Positions 9,413 through 17,528 of a DNA stretch of 64,000 nt are shown in pieces (position 1 is the stretch's first letter; each line of letters opens with the position of its first letter). The stretch spans positions 62,001 through 126,000 of the forward strand of contig NZ_LGIU01000085.1 in assembly GCF_001187915.1 (NCBI RefSeq), in the 5' to 3' direction. Origin of the DNA: Arthrobacter sp. RIT-PI-e. Lineage in GTDB: Bacteria > Actinomycetota > Actinomycetes > Actinomycetales > Micrococcaceae. The notes under the pieces are model-generated. The model was not told the DNA's origin, did no database searches, and saw only the letters and a list, made by a program, of their open reading frames with translations. Made by a program: the position numbers and the translations under genes.

Positions 9413-12010
9413 ATGAACACCACGATCACGACCGCCCCACGGACTCTCGACCTCGGGGGTGCCTGGGAGCTCACCTGGGCCGCGGGTCCCGAGGACTCGC
9501 CGGACTACGCCACCTCCGGTACGGCGATCAACGCCACCGTGCCCGGCCAGGTACACACCGACCTGCTGGCCGCCGGACTCCTCGAGGACCCGGACGTGGG
9601 GCTGCGTGAGGCCGATCAGCTGTGGATCGGCCACTCCCGGTGGACCTACGCGCGGCGCTTCGACTGGGACGGCACGGCGGCCGAGCGGACCGAGCTCGTG
9701 GCCGACGGGCTGGACACCTTCGCCACGGTGCGCCTCAACGGCCAGGAGGTCGCGGTCACGGCGGACCAGCACATCGGGTACCGCTGGGACGTGGCACAGA
9801 TGCTCGTCCGCGGCAAGAACCTGCTGGAGATCACCTTCGGCTCCGCCTGGGACGCCGCCCATGAGTGCGAGGCGGAGGTGGGTGCATTGCCGCGGCCCTA
9901 CGACGAGCCGTACCCGTTCGTCCGCAAGAGCGCGTGCAACTTCGGGTGGGACTGGGGCCCGCACTACATCACCGCCGGGATCTGGCAGCCCATCCGGCTG
10001 GAGTCGTGGTCCCGGACGAGGATCGTCTCGGTCCGGCCCGACACCGTCATCGACGGGGACGCCGCACGCGTGTCCGTCGCGGTGGGACTGGAGCACAGCG
10101 GGACGACGTCGGACGCGGACGTCACCGTCACCGCGGTCCTGACCGCGCCCGACGGCAGCGTGGCCGCGCGGTCCAGTGTGCCGGCGGACGCTACCGACGT
10201 CGTCCTCGGTCTCGACGTGGCGGATCCCCTGCTCTGGTGGCCCACCGGCCTCGGGGACCAGCCGCTCTACGCGCTGACCGTGACGGTCGACGGCAGCGGT
10301 GACGTGCTCTCCGAGGAGGAACGACGGATCGGTCTGCGCACCGTCGTGGTCGAGGAGGAGCCCGACGACGCCGGGAGCACCTGGGCGTTCGTGGTGAACG
10401 GGCGCCGGGTGCGGGTTCGCGGCTACAACTGGATCCCCGACGATCCGTTCATCGCCGAGGTGACCGAGGAGCGTCTCGGGCAACGGCTCGACCAGGCCGT
10501 GGACGGCGGAGCCAATCTTCTCCGGGTCTGGGGAGGCGGGTACTTCTCCACCGAGGAGTTCATGGCCGGCTGCGACGAGCGCGGGCTCATGGTGTGGCAC
10601 GACTTCCTGTTCGCCTGCGCCGCCTACGACGAGTCCGAGGCCATGATCGACGCCGTCACCGTCGAGGCCGAGCAGGCCGTGGCCCGCCTGTCCGCGCACC
10701 CGAGTCTGGTGATGTGGTGCGGCGGCAACGAGTGCGTGTGGGGCATGTACGACTGGGGGTGGCCCGAGATCCTCGACGGGCGCCCCTACGGGGCCGCCTT
10801 CTACACCGAGGTGCTCCCGGGGGTCATCGCCCGGCTGGACCCGTCCCGCCCCTACGTCCCGAACAGCCCGTGGTCGGGCTCGCCGGACAAGCACCCGAAC
10901 GATCGGGACACCGGGCCCGTGCACATCTGGGAGGTCTGGAACAACGTCGACTACGTGCACTACCGCGACGTCGACCCGCCCTTCGTCTCCGAGATGGGCT
11001 GGTGCGCACCCCCGGCCTGGTCCACGCTGCGCCGCGTGGTCACCGAGGGGGACCTGGTGCCCGAGAACCCCCAGGTGGCCCACCACATGCGTGCCGGTGA
11101 CGGGATGGAGAAGCTCGCCCGCGGACTGGCACCCTACTTCGGTACCCCTGCGACGGCGGAGGACTGGCACTACCTGACCCAGGTGGTCCAGGCGCGCTCG
11201 CAGGCCGCCGGCGCGGAATGGCTGCGGGCGCGTGAGCGCTGCGCGGGCGTGGTCATCTGGCAGCTCAACGACTGCTGGCCGGTGCTCAGCTGGTCCGCCG
11301 TGGACGGAGACGGCATCGAGAAGCCCGTCTGGTACGCGCTCCGCCGCGCCTTCGCGGACCGGATGCTCACGATCGTGCCCGTGACATCGGGGAGCACGGA
11401 GGATCCCACGGGTCCGGACGGCCTCGAGGTGGTGCTCGTCAACGACGGTCTGTCGGCGTGGACGGCCGACGTCGTGGTGCGCCGCTTCGCACTCGACGGC
11501 ACCGAGGTGGGCCGGGAGACCATCGGCCTCACGGCCGCTCCCGACGGCACGGCGCGCTCCGTGCTCCCCGCCGCCCTCACCGTGGTCGCCACCGACGAAT
11601 TCCTGGTGGCGGACACGGACGGACTCCGCTCGACCTGGTTCTTCGCGCCCGACGCGACTCTCGCGCCGATCGAGCCGCGCTTCTCGGCCCGGGCGGTGGT
11701 GGACGGCGGATCCCTCCGCGTCACCGTCCATGCCGAGACGCTGCTGCGCGATCTCTGCCTCTTCGCGGACCGGCTCGCCGATCCGCTCGGCGTCCCGGCG
11801 ACCCAGCTCGAGGTCGATGACATGATGCTCACCGTCCTGGCCGGCGAGACGGCCACCTTCACTGTCCGCAGGCGCGACGGCGGTACGCTGGCAGCACCGG
11901 CCGATCTCTCGGACGCCGAGCGCTTCCCCGTGCTGCGCTGCGTCGGGGACACGCCGTCGTCGTCCGTCCCGACCGGCGAGGACGAAGCAGGAGGAGGCGC
12001 GGCGCGATGA
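9413..12010 (+). CDS. Beta-mannosidase, glycoside hydrolase family 2
   Basis: An 865-residue cytoplasmic enzyme (no signal peptide) with the GH2 layout: N-terminal jelly-roll sugar-binding domain, immunoglobulin-like domain, TIM barrel, then C-terminal beta domains. The acid/base is Glu440 in WCGGNECVWG and the nucleophile is Glu527 in VSEMGW; WCGGNE is characteristic of mannosidases rather than galactosidases or glucuronidases. It should remove terminal beta-mannose from imported oligosaccharides. ATG 9413 begins the conserved domain (LGGAWELTWA); a long open frame upstream is the shadow of the ATPase gene. It lies 53 bases after the importer and overlaps the kinase by ATGA. Confidence 0.93.
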   Translation: MNTTITTAPRTLDLGGAWELTWAAGPEDSPDYATSGTAINATVPGQVHTDLLAAGLLEDPDVGLREADQLWIGHSRWTYARRFDWDGTAAERTELVADGLDTFATVRLNGQEVAVTADQHIGYRWDVAQMLVRGKNLLEITFGSAWDAAHECEAEVGALPRPYDEPYPFVRKSACNFGWDWGPHYITAGIWQPIRLESWSRTRIVSVRPDTVIDGDAARVSVAVGLEHSGTTSDADVTVTAVLTAPDGSVAARSSVPADATDVVLGLDVADPLLWWPTGLGDQPLYALTVTVDGSGDVLSEEERRIGLRTVVVEEEPDDAGSTWAFVVNGRRVRVRGYNWIPDDPFIAEVTEERLGQRLDQAVDGGANLLRVWGGGYFSTEEFMAGCDERGLMVWHDFLFACAAYDESEAMIDAVTVEAEQAVARLSAHPSLVMWCGGNECVWGMYDWGWPEILDGRPYGAAFYTEVLPGVIARLDPSRPYVPNSPWSGSPDKHPNDRDTGPVHIWEVWNNVDYVHYRDVDPPFVSEMGWCAPPAWSTLRRVVTEGDLVPENPQVAHHMRAGDGMEKLARGLAPYFGTPATAEDWHYLTQVVQARSQAAGAEWLRARERCAGVVIWQLNDCWPVLSWSAVDGDGIEKPVWYALRRAFADRMLTIVPVTSGSTEDPTGPDGLEVVLVNDGLSAWTADVVVRRFALDGTEVGRETIGLTAAPDGTARSVLPAALTVVATDEFLVADTDGLRSTWFFAPDATLAPIEPRFSARAVVDGGSLRVTVHAETLLRDLCLFADRLADPLGVPATQLEVDDMMLTVLAGETATFTVRRRDGGTLAAPADLSDAERFPVLRCVGDTPSSSVPTGEDEAGGGAAR

Positions 12011-12927
12011 TCGCGGGTATCGAGACCGGCGGCACCAAGGTGATCTGCGCGGTCGCCGATCCTGCCGATCCGGGAGTGCTCGCGGACCAGACGCGCATCG
12101 ACACCACCACCCCCGAGCGCACCCTGGCCGCGGTGCGCGACTTCCTCGCACCGTACGCGGTGAAGGGCCGGTTCGACGCCGTCGGCATCGCCTCGTTCGG
12201 GCCGGTGGAGGTGGACGCCGCATCGCCGCGTTTCGGGTGGATCACCTCGACGCCGAAGGCGGGCTGGCAGGACACCGATCTGATCGCGTCCCTCGGGCTG
12301 GCGCCCGGTACACCCGTGCGGCTCGTCTCGGACGTCACCGGCGCGGCACTCGGGGAGCACCGCTTCGGGGCGGGACGGGGGGTCGACGACATCGCCTACG
12401 TGACCGTGGGAACGGGTATCGGCGCGGGGCTCGTGGTGAACGGGGCGCCCTTCTCGCCCCGCAGTCACCCCGAGCTCGGGCACCTCCTGGTGCGCCGCCA
12501 CCCGGACGACCCCTTCCCAGGGGTGTGCCCCTTCCACGGCGACTGCCTCGAGGGGCTCGCCTCCGGGCCGTCCGTCGCAGCGCGCTGGGGCAGGCCCGGC
12601 CCGGAACTCGGGCCGCTGCTCCCGCAGGCCGTCGAGATCTCCTCCTACTACATAGCGCAGCTGCTCGCCACGGTGACGTACGCGACGGGGCCGCAGCGCA
12701 TCGTCGCCGGGGGCGGGGTGCTCAAGACGCCCGGGCTGCTCGAGGCCGTGCGGCGGCAGCTCGCCCTGCTGGTCGGCGGGGCGCTGGCGGACCATCCCCT
12801 GACGGACCCGGGCAGCGGTTACGTGGTGCGCCCGGTGCTGGGTGACGGGTCGGGGGTGCGCGGGGCGCTGTCCCTCGCCGTCGACGCCCTGCAGGTCAGG
12901 GCTCGAACGGCTGCTACCGCGGGCTGA
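12007..12927 (+). CDS. ROK family sugar kinase (fructokinase/mannokinase type)
   Basis: A 306-residue kinase with the ROK phosphate loop IETGGTKV, the DVTGAALGE active-site region, the second phosphate motif VTVGTGIGAGL, and a zinc site of HPELGH with CPFHGDCLEG. The C-FHG-CLEG form is the one seen in bacillary fructokinase-like enzymes such as GmuE of the glucomannan operon, which suggests phosphorylation of mannose or fructose. It shares a four-base overlap with the beta-mannosidase, so hydrolysis and phosphorylation are probably coupled. Sugar specificity is inferred. Confidence 0.88.
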   Translation: MIAGIETGGTKVICAVADPADPGVLADQTRIDTTTPERTLAAVRDFLAPYAVKGRFDAVGIASFGPVEVDAASPRFGWITSTPKAGWQDTDLIASLGLAPGTPVRLVSDVTGAALGEHRFGAGRGVDDIAYVTVGTGIGAGLVVNGAPFSPRSHPELGHLLVRRHPDDPFPGVCPFHGDCLEGLASGPSVAARWGRPGPELGPLLPQAVEISSYYIAQLLATVTYATGPQRIVAGGGVLKTPGLLEAVRRQLALLVGGALADHPLTDPGSGYVVRPVLGDGSGVRGALSLAVDALQVRARTAATAG

Positions 12928-13407
12928 TCAGGCGGCAGGGAGCTCCGAGGTGATGTCCCCGACCACGGCGTGGAAGGAGGCGAGCAGCGGGTCGGCATCG
13001 GTGACGAGCAGATGGTCGGTGGAGCCGGACCCCATCCCGATCCTCCGGCCGGCGATGCGTTCGTCGGCGTAGACCGCGAGGACGCTCGTACTGCCGAGGG
13101 GCGTGATGGTGCCGGGTGCGTACCCCGTGAGCCCGAGCGCGGCCTCGGGTGTGACGAGGGACGCCTTGTTCACCTCGAGCAGCGCCCGCAGCTTGCCCCA
13201 GTCCAGCCGCCGGGTCCCCGGGACCAGCACGAGGACGGCGATCCCGCCGCTGATCTTGACCACCAGGGTCTTGGCGCCGTCCTCGGGGGTGAGGCCGGCG
13301 GAGGCGGCGGCACCCCCGAAGCCCCCGCCGCCCAGGGGGATCAGGCGGACGTCGAGTCCGCGATCCGCGGCGTCGACTTCTGCGGGCGAGGGCGCGGTGG
13401 AGTTCAT
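12928..13407 (-). CDS. YbaK/EbsC family aminoacyl-tRNA deacylase-like protein
   Basis: A 159-residue protein of the YbaK/ProX fold, which hydrolyses mischarged aminoacyl-tRNA (often Cys-tRNA-Pro). Supporting segments are KTLVVKISGGIAVLVLVPG, LEVNKASLVTPEAALGLTGYAPGTITPLG, and a C-terminal SGSTDHLL. The TGYAPGTITPLG segment matches the family's substrate loop (G-x-x-x-G-x-x-x-P-x-G). The start at 13407 has GGGG upstream; 13416 is an alternative nine bases earlier. It is convergent with the sugar kinase, one base apart, and lies beyond the broken LacI gene in the same direction. Confidence 0.85.
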   Translation of the reverse strand: MNSTAPSPAEVDAADRGLDVRLIPLGGGGFGGAAASAGLTPEDGAKTLVVKISGGIAVLVLVPGTRRLDWGKLRALLEVNKASLVTPEAALGLTGYAPGTITPLGSTSVLAVYADERIAGRRIGMGSGSTDHLLVTDADPLLASFHAVVGDITSELPAA

Positions 13408-13472
13408 GTGCCCCATCGTAGGCGCGGGCCCGGCCGGTGGTCGCGGCCGCCCCGGACCGGGCTTCGTCGCGT

Positions 13473-14535
13473 TCACGCCGGACGCGCATCCCCGCTGCTC
13501 CCGGCGGGGCCGCCCAGCGCCCCGCGGGGCTCGCCCGGTCCCCGAGCCCGCCCCCGGGCAACGGGCGGGGCCCGACCCGCCCGGAGGCCAGGACGCACAG
13601 GAGCAGCCCCGCCGCCCCCCCGCCCTGCCAGGAGGGGTTGCGGGAGAGCGCGGGACCGACGGCGCGGCGAGTCGGCAGTGCAGGGAATCGTCCCAGGTGA
13701 CCAGGGCCACGTCCTCGGGGCAGCGCAGACCGAGCTCGCGCGCGGCCAGCAGACCGCCCATCGCCATGAGGTCGTTGCCGAAGACCACGGCGGTGGGCTG
13801 CTCGCCCGCGGACCGGTCGCAGAGCTCCAGCATGGCGCCGCGCCCGGACTCCAGCGCGTAGGTGCCCTCGCGGCGGACGACGTCGATCCCGTGGCCGCCC
13901 GCTGCCTCCCGGACGGCCACGAGCCGCTCCGACTCGTGGAGGAAGGTACCGGGTCCTGAGATGTGGGCGATCGAGCGGTGGCCGTACCCGGCGAGGTGGT
14001 CCACGATCATGCCGGCCTCCAGTGCATGGTCCGTGACGGTACTCGGGAACCCTGCCGTACCGGCCACGCCGGGAGCGCCGTGCAGCACGAAGGGGAGACC
14101 GAGGCGGGTCAGGAGGGCCGGGCGCGGATCGTCCTGCAGGTGGTCGAACACCAGGACGCCGTCCACCTTCCGTTCGCCGGCCCAGCGTTCGTAGATGGCA
14201 CCCTCTTGCCCGGGGTCCGCCCCCACCATCCGCAGCATCAGCGCCATGTCACGCTCGGCGAGCGCCGTCTCGATCCCGGCCAGCAGTCCCATGTGGTACG
14301 GCTCCGTACCCACCAGCAGGGGATCGGCGGAGAGCACCACGCCCACCACCCCGGAGCGGGAACGGGACAGTGCGCGGGCGGAGGAACTGGGGTACCGCTC
14401 GAGCTCCTCCGCGAGATCGAGCACGCGACGGCGCGTCGACTCGCTCACGCCGGGCTGCCCGTTCAGCGCATAGGAGACGGAGGCTTTCGAGATGCCCAGG
14501 CGCTTGGCCAGTCCGGCGATGGTTTCCTTGGCCAC
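13473..14535 (-). pseudogene. LacI family regulator, frameshifted
   Basis: From GTG 14535 the frame gives a normal LacI protein: helix-turn-helix AGLAKRLGISKASVSYALNG, the hinge SSARALSRSRSGVVGVV, and most of the periplasmic-binding-like domain to DDSLHCRLAAPSV. Near 13650 the family sequence leaves this frame. The expected continuation (ALSRNPSWQGG, then LLLCVLASGRVGPRPLPGG) lies in another frame, as if one C were lost. A third frame gives the first plausible stop at 13473. The original frame runs on, unrelated, into the YbaK-like gene. TAGGGT seven bases upstream fits a leaderless start. This is either a pseudogene or a sequencing error in a C/G-rich tract. The likely target is the operator at 14602. 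Confidence 0.75.
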
Positions 14536-14562
14536 GGGATCCACCCTAGCCCCGGGAACCCC

Positions 14563-14592
14563 TTGACCATGCCGGGTCGGGTCGCCTAGGTT
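14563..14592 (+). promoter_or_regulatory. Promoter of the epimerase/oxidoreductase operon
   Basis: TTGACC at 14563-14568 and TAGGTT at 14587-14592 with an 18-base spacer, 57 bases before the GTG of the first gene. The LacI-type operator begins ten bases after the -10, so a bound repressor would block initiation. Confidence 0.55.
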
Positions 14593-14601
14593 CGATCCAG
14601 G

Positions 14602-14617
14602 ACTGAACCGGTTCAGT
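14602..14617. promoter_or_regulatory. LacI-type operator, perfect 16-bp palindrome
   Basis: ACTGAACCGGTTCAGT is a perfect palindrome with the central CG typical of LacI/GalR operators. It lies between the frameshifted LacI gene and the divergent epimerase/oxidoreductase operon, immediately downstream of the predicted promoter of that operon. I did not notice another copy in the window, including in front of the ABC importer. Confidence 0.85.
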
Positions 14618-14648
14618 AAATACCTTTTCTCAGCGAGGAGAATTCTCC

Positions 14649-15383
14649 GTGACCTACTCACTCCAGCTCTACACCCTGCGGACGGCCATCGGGGAGGATC
14701 TGCCGGGCACCATCGGGCGTGTTGCCGAACTCGGGTACACCGCCGTCGAACCCTACGACTTCGTGGCCACCGCCGACGAGCTGGCCGGGGCGCTCGCCGC
14801 CCATGGGCTCACCGCCCCCTCGGGGCACGCGCCCCTCCTCCGCGAGGACCAGGACGCGATCTTCGCGGCGGCCCGCACGCTCGGGATCGGCACCGTGATC
14901 GATCCCCATGTGGAGCGCTCGCACTGGACCTCGGAGGAGGGCATCAGGGCCACGGCGGAGGCGCTCAACGCCGCCGCGAGGAAGGGTGCCGGGTACGGCG
15001 TCCGGGTGGGCTACCACAACCACGAGTTCGAGCTCGAGGAGCGGATCGACGGCGTCTGCGCGCTGGAGGTGCTCGCGAAGCACCTGGACCCCGAGGTGGT
15101 CCTCGAGGTGGACACCTACTGGGCCGCGGTGGGCGGTGAGGACCCGGCGGAGCTGCTGCGCAGACTCGGCGACCGCGTGCACTTCGTGCACATCAAGGAC
15201 GGCCCGCTCACCCGGGAGAACAAGGACCAGGTGGCCGTGGGGTCGGGCAGCATGCAGGTCTGGGACGTGCTGGATGCCGCCCCCGGTCTCGAGGCGGCCG
15301 TCGTGGAACTCGACGACTTCGACGGCGACGTCTTCACCGCCGTCGCCGACAGCCTCTCCTACCTGCAGGCGGGGAAGAAGTGA
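14649..15383 (+). CDS. Sugar phosphate isomerase/epimerase (xylose isomerase-like TIM barrel)
   Basis: A 244-residue protein of the AP endonuclease 2/xylose isomerase-like fold. Visible family features are the N-terminal strand SLQLYTLR, ELGYTAVEPYDF, YHNHEFE with metal-ligand histidine and glutamate, VVLEVDTYW, and VHIKDG. These residues bind a divalent metal that catalyses isomerisation or epimerisation of sugars or keto-inositols. GTG 14649 is preceded by GAGGAG. The stop overlaps the GTG of the next gene by four bases. Together they form a sugar oxidation/epimerisation module under the LacI operator. Confidence 0.88.
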   Translation: MTYSLQLYTLRTAIGEDLPGTIGRVAELGYTAVEPYDFVATADELAGALAAHGLTAPSGHAPLLREDQDAIFAAARTLGIGTVIDPHVERSHWTSEEGIRATAEALNAAARKGAGYGVRVGYHNHEFELEERIDGVCALEVLAKHLDPEVVLEVDTYWAAVGGEDPAELLRRLGDRVHFVHIKDGPLTRENKDQVAVGSGSMQVWDVLDAAPGLEAAVVELDDFDGDVFTAVADSLSYLQAGKK

Positions 15384-16489
15384 GCACCACGGGGCCCGTT
15401 GGCGTCGCCGTGATCGGCGCGGGCGTGATCAGCAAGGAGTACCTCACCAACCTCACGGGCTTCCCCGACGTGCGGGTGCACATCGTGGCGGACCTGGTCC
15501 CCGAGGCGGCGGCGGCGTGTGCCGTGGAGTTCGGGGTGCCCGCCTCGGGCACCGTGGAGGACGCCCTGAACCACCCCGACGTCGAGATCGTGGTGAACCT
15601 GACCATCCCGGCAGCCCATGTGGAGGTGGCCACGGCCGCGGTGCAGGCGGGCAAGCACGTGTGGAGCGAGAAGCCGTTCTCCCTCGACCGCGCGAGCGGA
15701 GCGGGACTGCTGGAGGCGGCGGACGAGGCCGGCGTCCGGCTCGGCTGTGCGCCGGACACCTTCCTCGGCGCCGGGCTGCAGACCGCACTGCGCATGGTGG
15801 CGCGCGGTGACATCGGCGTGCCGCTGACAGCGCTCACCCTGATGCAGTCGCCCGGCCCGGAGTCCTGGCACCCGAACCCGGCGTTCCTGTTCCAGGAGGG
15901 TGCCGGTCCCCTGTTCGACATCGGCCCCTACTACCTCACCACGCTGGTGCAGACCTTCGGTGCCATCACGAAGGTGGCCGGGTTCGGCTCGAGGTCCCGT
16001 GGGAGCCGGACCATCGGCTCCGGCCCGAAGGCCGGTGAGGTGTTCGACGTGACGGTGCCCTCGCACGTCAGTGCCATCGCGCAGTTCGCGGGCGGGGAGT
16101 CCTCGCAGAGCATCTTCAGCTTCGACTCCCCGCTGCAGCGCGCGGGGCTGGTGGAGGTCACCGGTTCCGAGGCCACCCTCGCCTTCCCGGACCCGAACAT
16201 GTTCACGGGTGACCTGCTGCTCACCCGCCGGGGCGCGGACGAGCCCGAGGTGGTGCCGGCGGTGGGGTCGACGGCGACGCGCGGCAGCGGTGTGCTCGAG
16301 ATGGCCCGTGCGCTGCGCGCGGGCAGACCCCACCGGGCCCAGGGCGCCATGGCGTACCACGTGCTGGATGCCATGGTCTCCATCTCGGAGAGCATCGACA
16401 CCGGTGAGTTCGTCGCGCTCTCAAGCACCGCCGAGGCCGCCGAGCCGCTGCCCGAGGACTGGGACCCCTTCGCCCCCACCCTCGCCTGA
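15380..16489 (+). CDS. Gfo/Idh/MocA family oxidoreductase
   Basis: A 369-residue NAD(P)-dependent dehydrogenase. The Rossmann motif GVAVIGAGVIS is at the N-terminus, the conserved EKPFSLD follows near residue 97, and the C-terminal alpha/beta domain includes GPLFDIGPYYLTTLV with the usual catalytic Asp/Tyr region. Members oxidise sugars, inositols or glycosides, sometimes initiating cleavage through 3-keto intermediates. The GTG start overlaps the preceding isomerase stop. The pairing of an isomerase/epimerase with an MocA enzyme is a recurring theme in sugar catabolic operons; the exact substrate is unknown. Confidence 0.9.
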   Translation: MSTTGPVGVAVIGAGVISKEYLTNLTGFPDVRVHIVADLVPEAAAACAVEFGVPASGTVEDALNHPDVEIVVNLTIPAAHVEVATAAVQAGKHVWSEKPFSLDRASGAGLLEAADEAGVRLGCAPDTFLGAGLQTALRMVARGDIGVPLTALTLMQSPGPESWHPNPAFLFQEGAGPLFDIGPYYLTTLVQTFGAITKVAGFGSRSRGSRTIGSGPKAGEVFDVTVPSHVSAIAQFAGGESSQSIFSFDSPLQRAGLVEVTGSEATLAFPDPNMFTGDLLLTRRGADEPEVVPAVGSTATRGSGVLEMARALRAGRPHRAQGAMAYHVLDAMVSISESIDTGEFVALSSTAEAAEPLPEDWDPFAPTLA

Positions 16490-16562
16490 CCCGCCGCACG
16501 CAGGGGTACGGGGACGCAGGGGCAACCGCCGCAGCAGGACGACGACGCGCAGGAGGATCACG

Positions 16563-17528
16563 GTGGACGGTTCCGGCACAGCGGATTCCGGCACGGCACG
16601 GGACCCACGGTGGCGCAGGCTCCTGCCCGGTCAGCGCTCCCGGCTGATGGTGTTCGATCTCGGCACGTGGTCCGCGGAGTGCGTCTTCGAGACCGCGGAC
16701 TTCGTGATCGAGGCGCCGAACTGGACGCCGGACGGCGCGGAGCTCGTGGTCAACTGCGACGGGCTCCTGTACCGCACGGCACCACGGCCCGGGGGCCAAC
16801 CCCAGGTGATCTTCACCGGCTCCGTCACGGATGCGAACAACGACCACGTGATCTCACCGGACGGCCGTTCCCTCTACCTCTCCTCCCAGGACGGCCACCT
16901 GTACCGGGTGCCCCTCACCGGTGGTGACGCCACGCGCATCACCACCGGTGAGGACGGGCTGGAGGCCCGTTACCTCCACGGGATCTCGCCGGACGGCGGC
17001 ACGCTCGTCCACATCGGCGTCCGGGGGGACGCACACGGCAGCACGACGTCGAACATCTTCGCCGTGTCGGTGGAGGGCGGCCGGACGCACCGGCTCACCG
17101 ACTCCCCGCACGCGCACGACGGCGCCGAGTACAGCCCGGACGGCCGGTGGCTGTACTTCAACTCGGAGCGGGGCTCCGGGCGTCCCGGCGATTCCCAGCT
17201 CTTCCGCATGCGCCCCGACGGCACCGGGATGGAGCAGCTGACCGACGACGCGCGCGTCAACTGGTTCCCGCACCTCTCGCCCGACGGCTCCACCCTCGTG
17301 TATCTCAGCTATCCACCGGGCGTGCAGGGGCACCCCGCCGACGAGACGGTGCTGCTGCGCGTCGCCGACGCCACCGCCCGGGGTGCGGTGGACGCCGTCG
17401 AGCTCCTCGGCGGGCAGGGCACGCTCAATGTGAACAGCTGGGCCCCGGACGGCCGCCGGTTCGCCTACGTGGAGTACCCCGTACCCGATCCCGCCGGGGA
17501 CGGGGTCCCGGCGGAGCGCCGGCGGTGA
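16563..17528 (+). CDS. TolB-like PD40 beta-propeller protein
   Basis: A 321-residue protein built from repeated PD40/WD40-like blades, each marked by SPDG or PDG: ISPDGRSLYL, ISPDGGTLVH, YSPDGRWLYF, LSPDGSTLVYLSY, WAPDGRRFAY. No signal peptide is seen, so it is probably cytoplasmic, unlike TolB itself. GTG 16563 has a perfect AGGAGG six bases upstream. Similar soluble propellers occur in polysaccharide and glycoside clusters, sometimes as lyases; no catalytic residues could be assigned. It is third in the operon, after a 73-base gap, and its last 64 bases overlap the convergent PepSY gene. Confidence 0.82.
   Translation: MDGSGTADSGTARDPRWRRLLPGQRSRLMVFDLGTWSAECVFETADFVIEAPNWTPDGAELVVNCDGLLYRTAPRPGGQPQVIFTGSVTDANNDHVISPDGRSLYLSSQDGHLYRVPLTGGDATRITTGEDGLEARYLHGISPDGGTLVHIGVRGDAHGSTTSNIFAVSVEGGRTHRLTDSPHAHDGAEYSPDGRWLYFNSERGSGRPGDSQLFRMRPDGTGMEQLTDDARVNWFPHLSPDGSTLVYLSYPPGVQGHPADETVLLRVADATARGAVDAVELLGGQGTLNVNSWAPDGRRFAYVEYPVPDPAGDGVPAERRR

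Noticed and set aside
9182-12223. 1013-residue minus-strand open frame
   Set aside because: It lies antisense to the beta-mannosidase, which has clear catalytic motifs. The translation is Arg/Gly/His-rich without domains, a typical shadow in high-GC DNA.
12928-14661. 577-residue fusion of LacI and YbaK-like sequence
   Set aside because: The joined frame arises because the LacI gene shifts frame; the linking part is not protein-like and the N-terminal extension runs over the operator.
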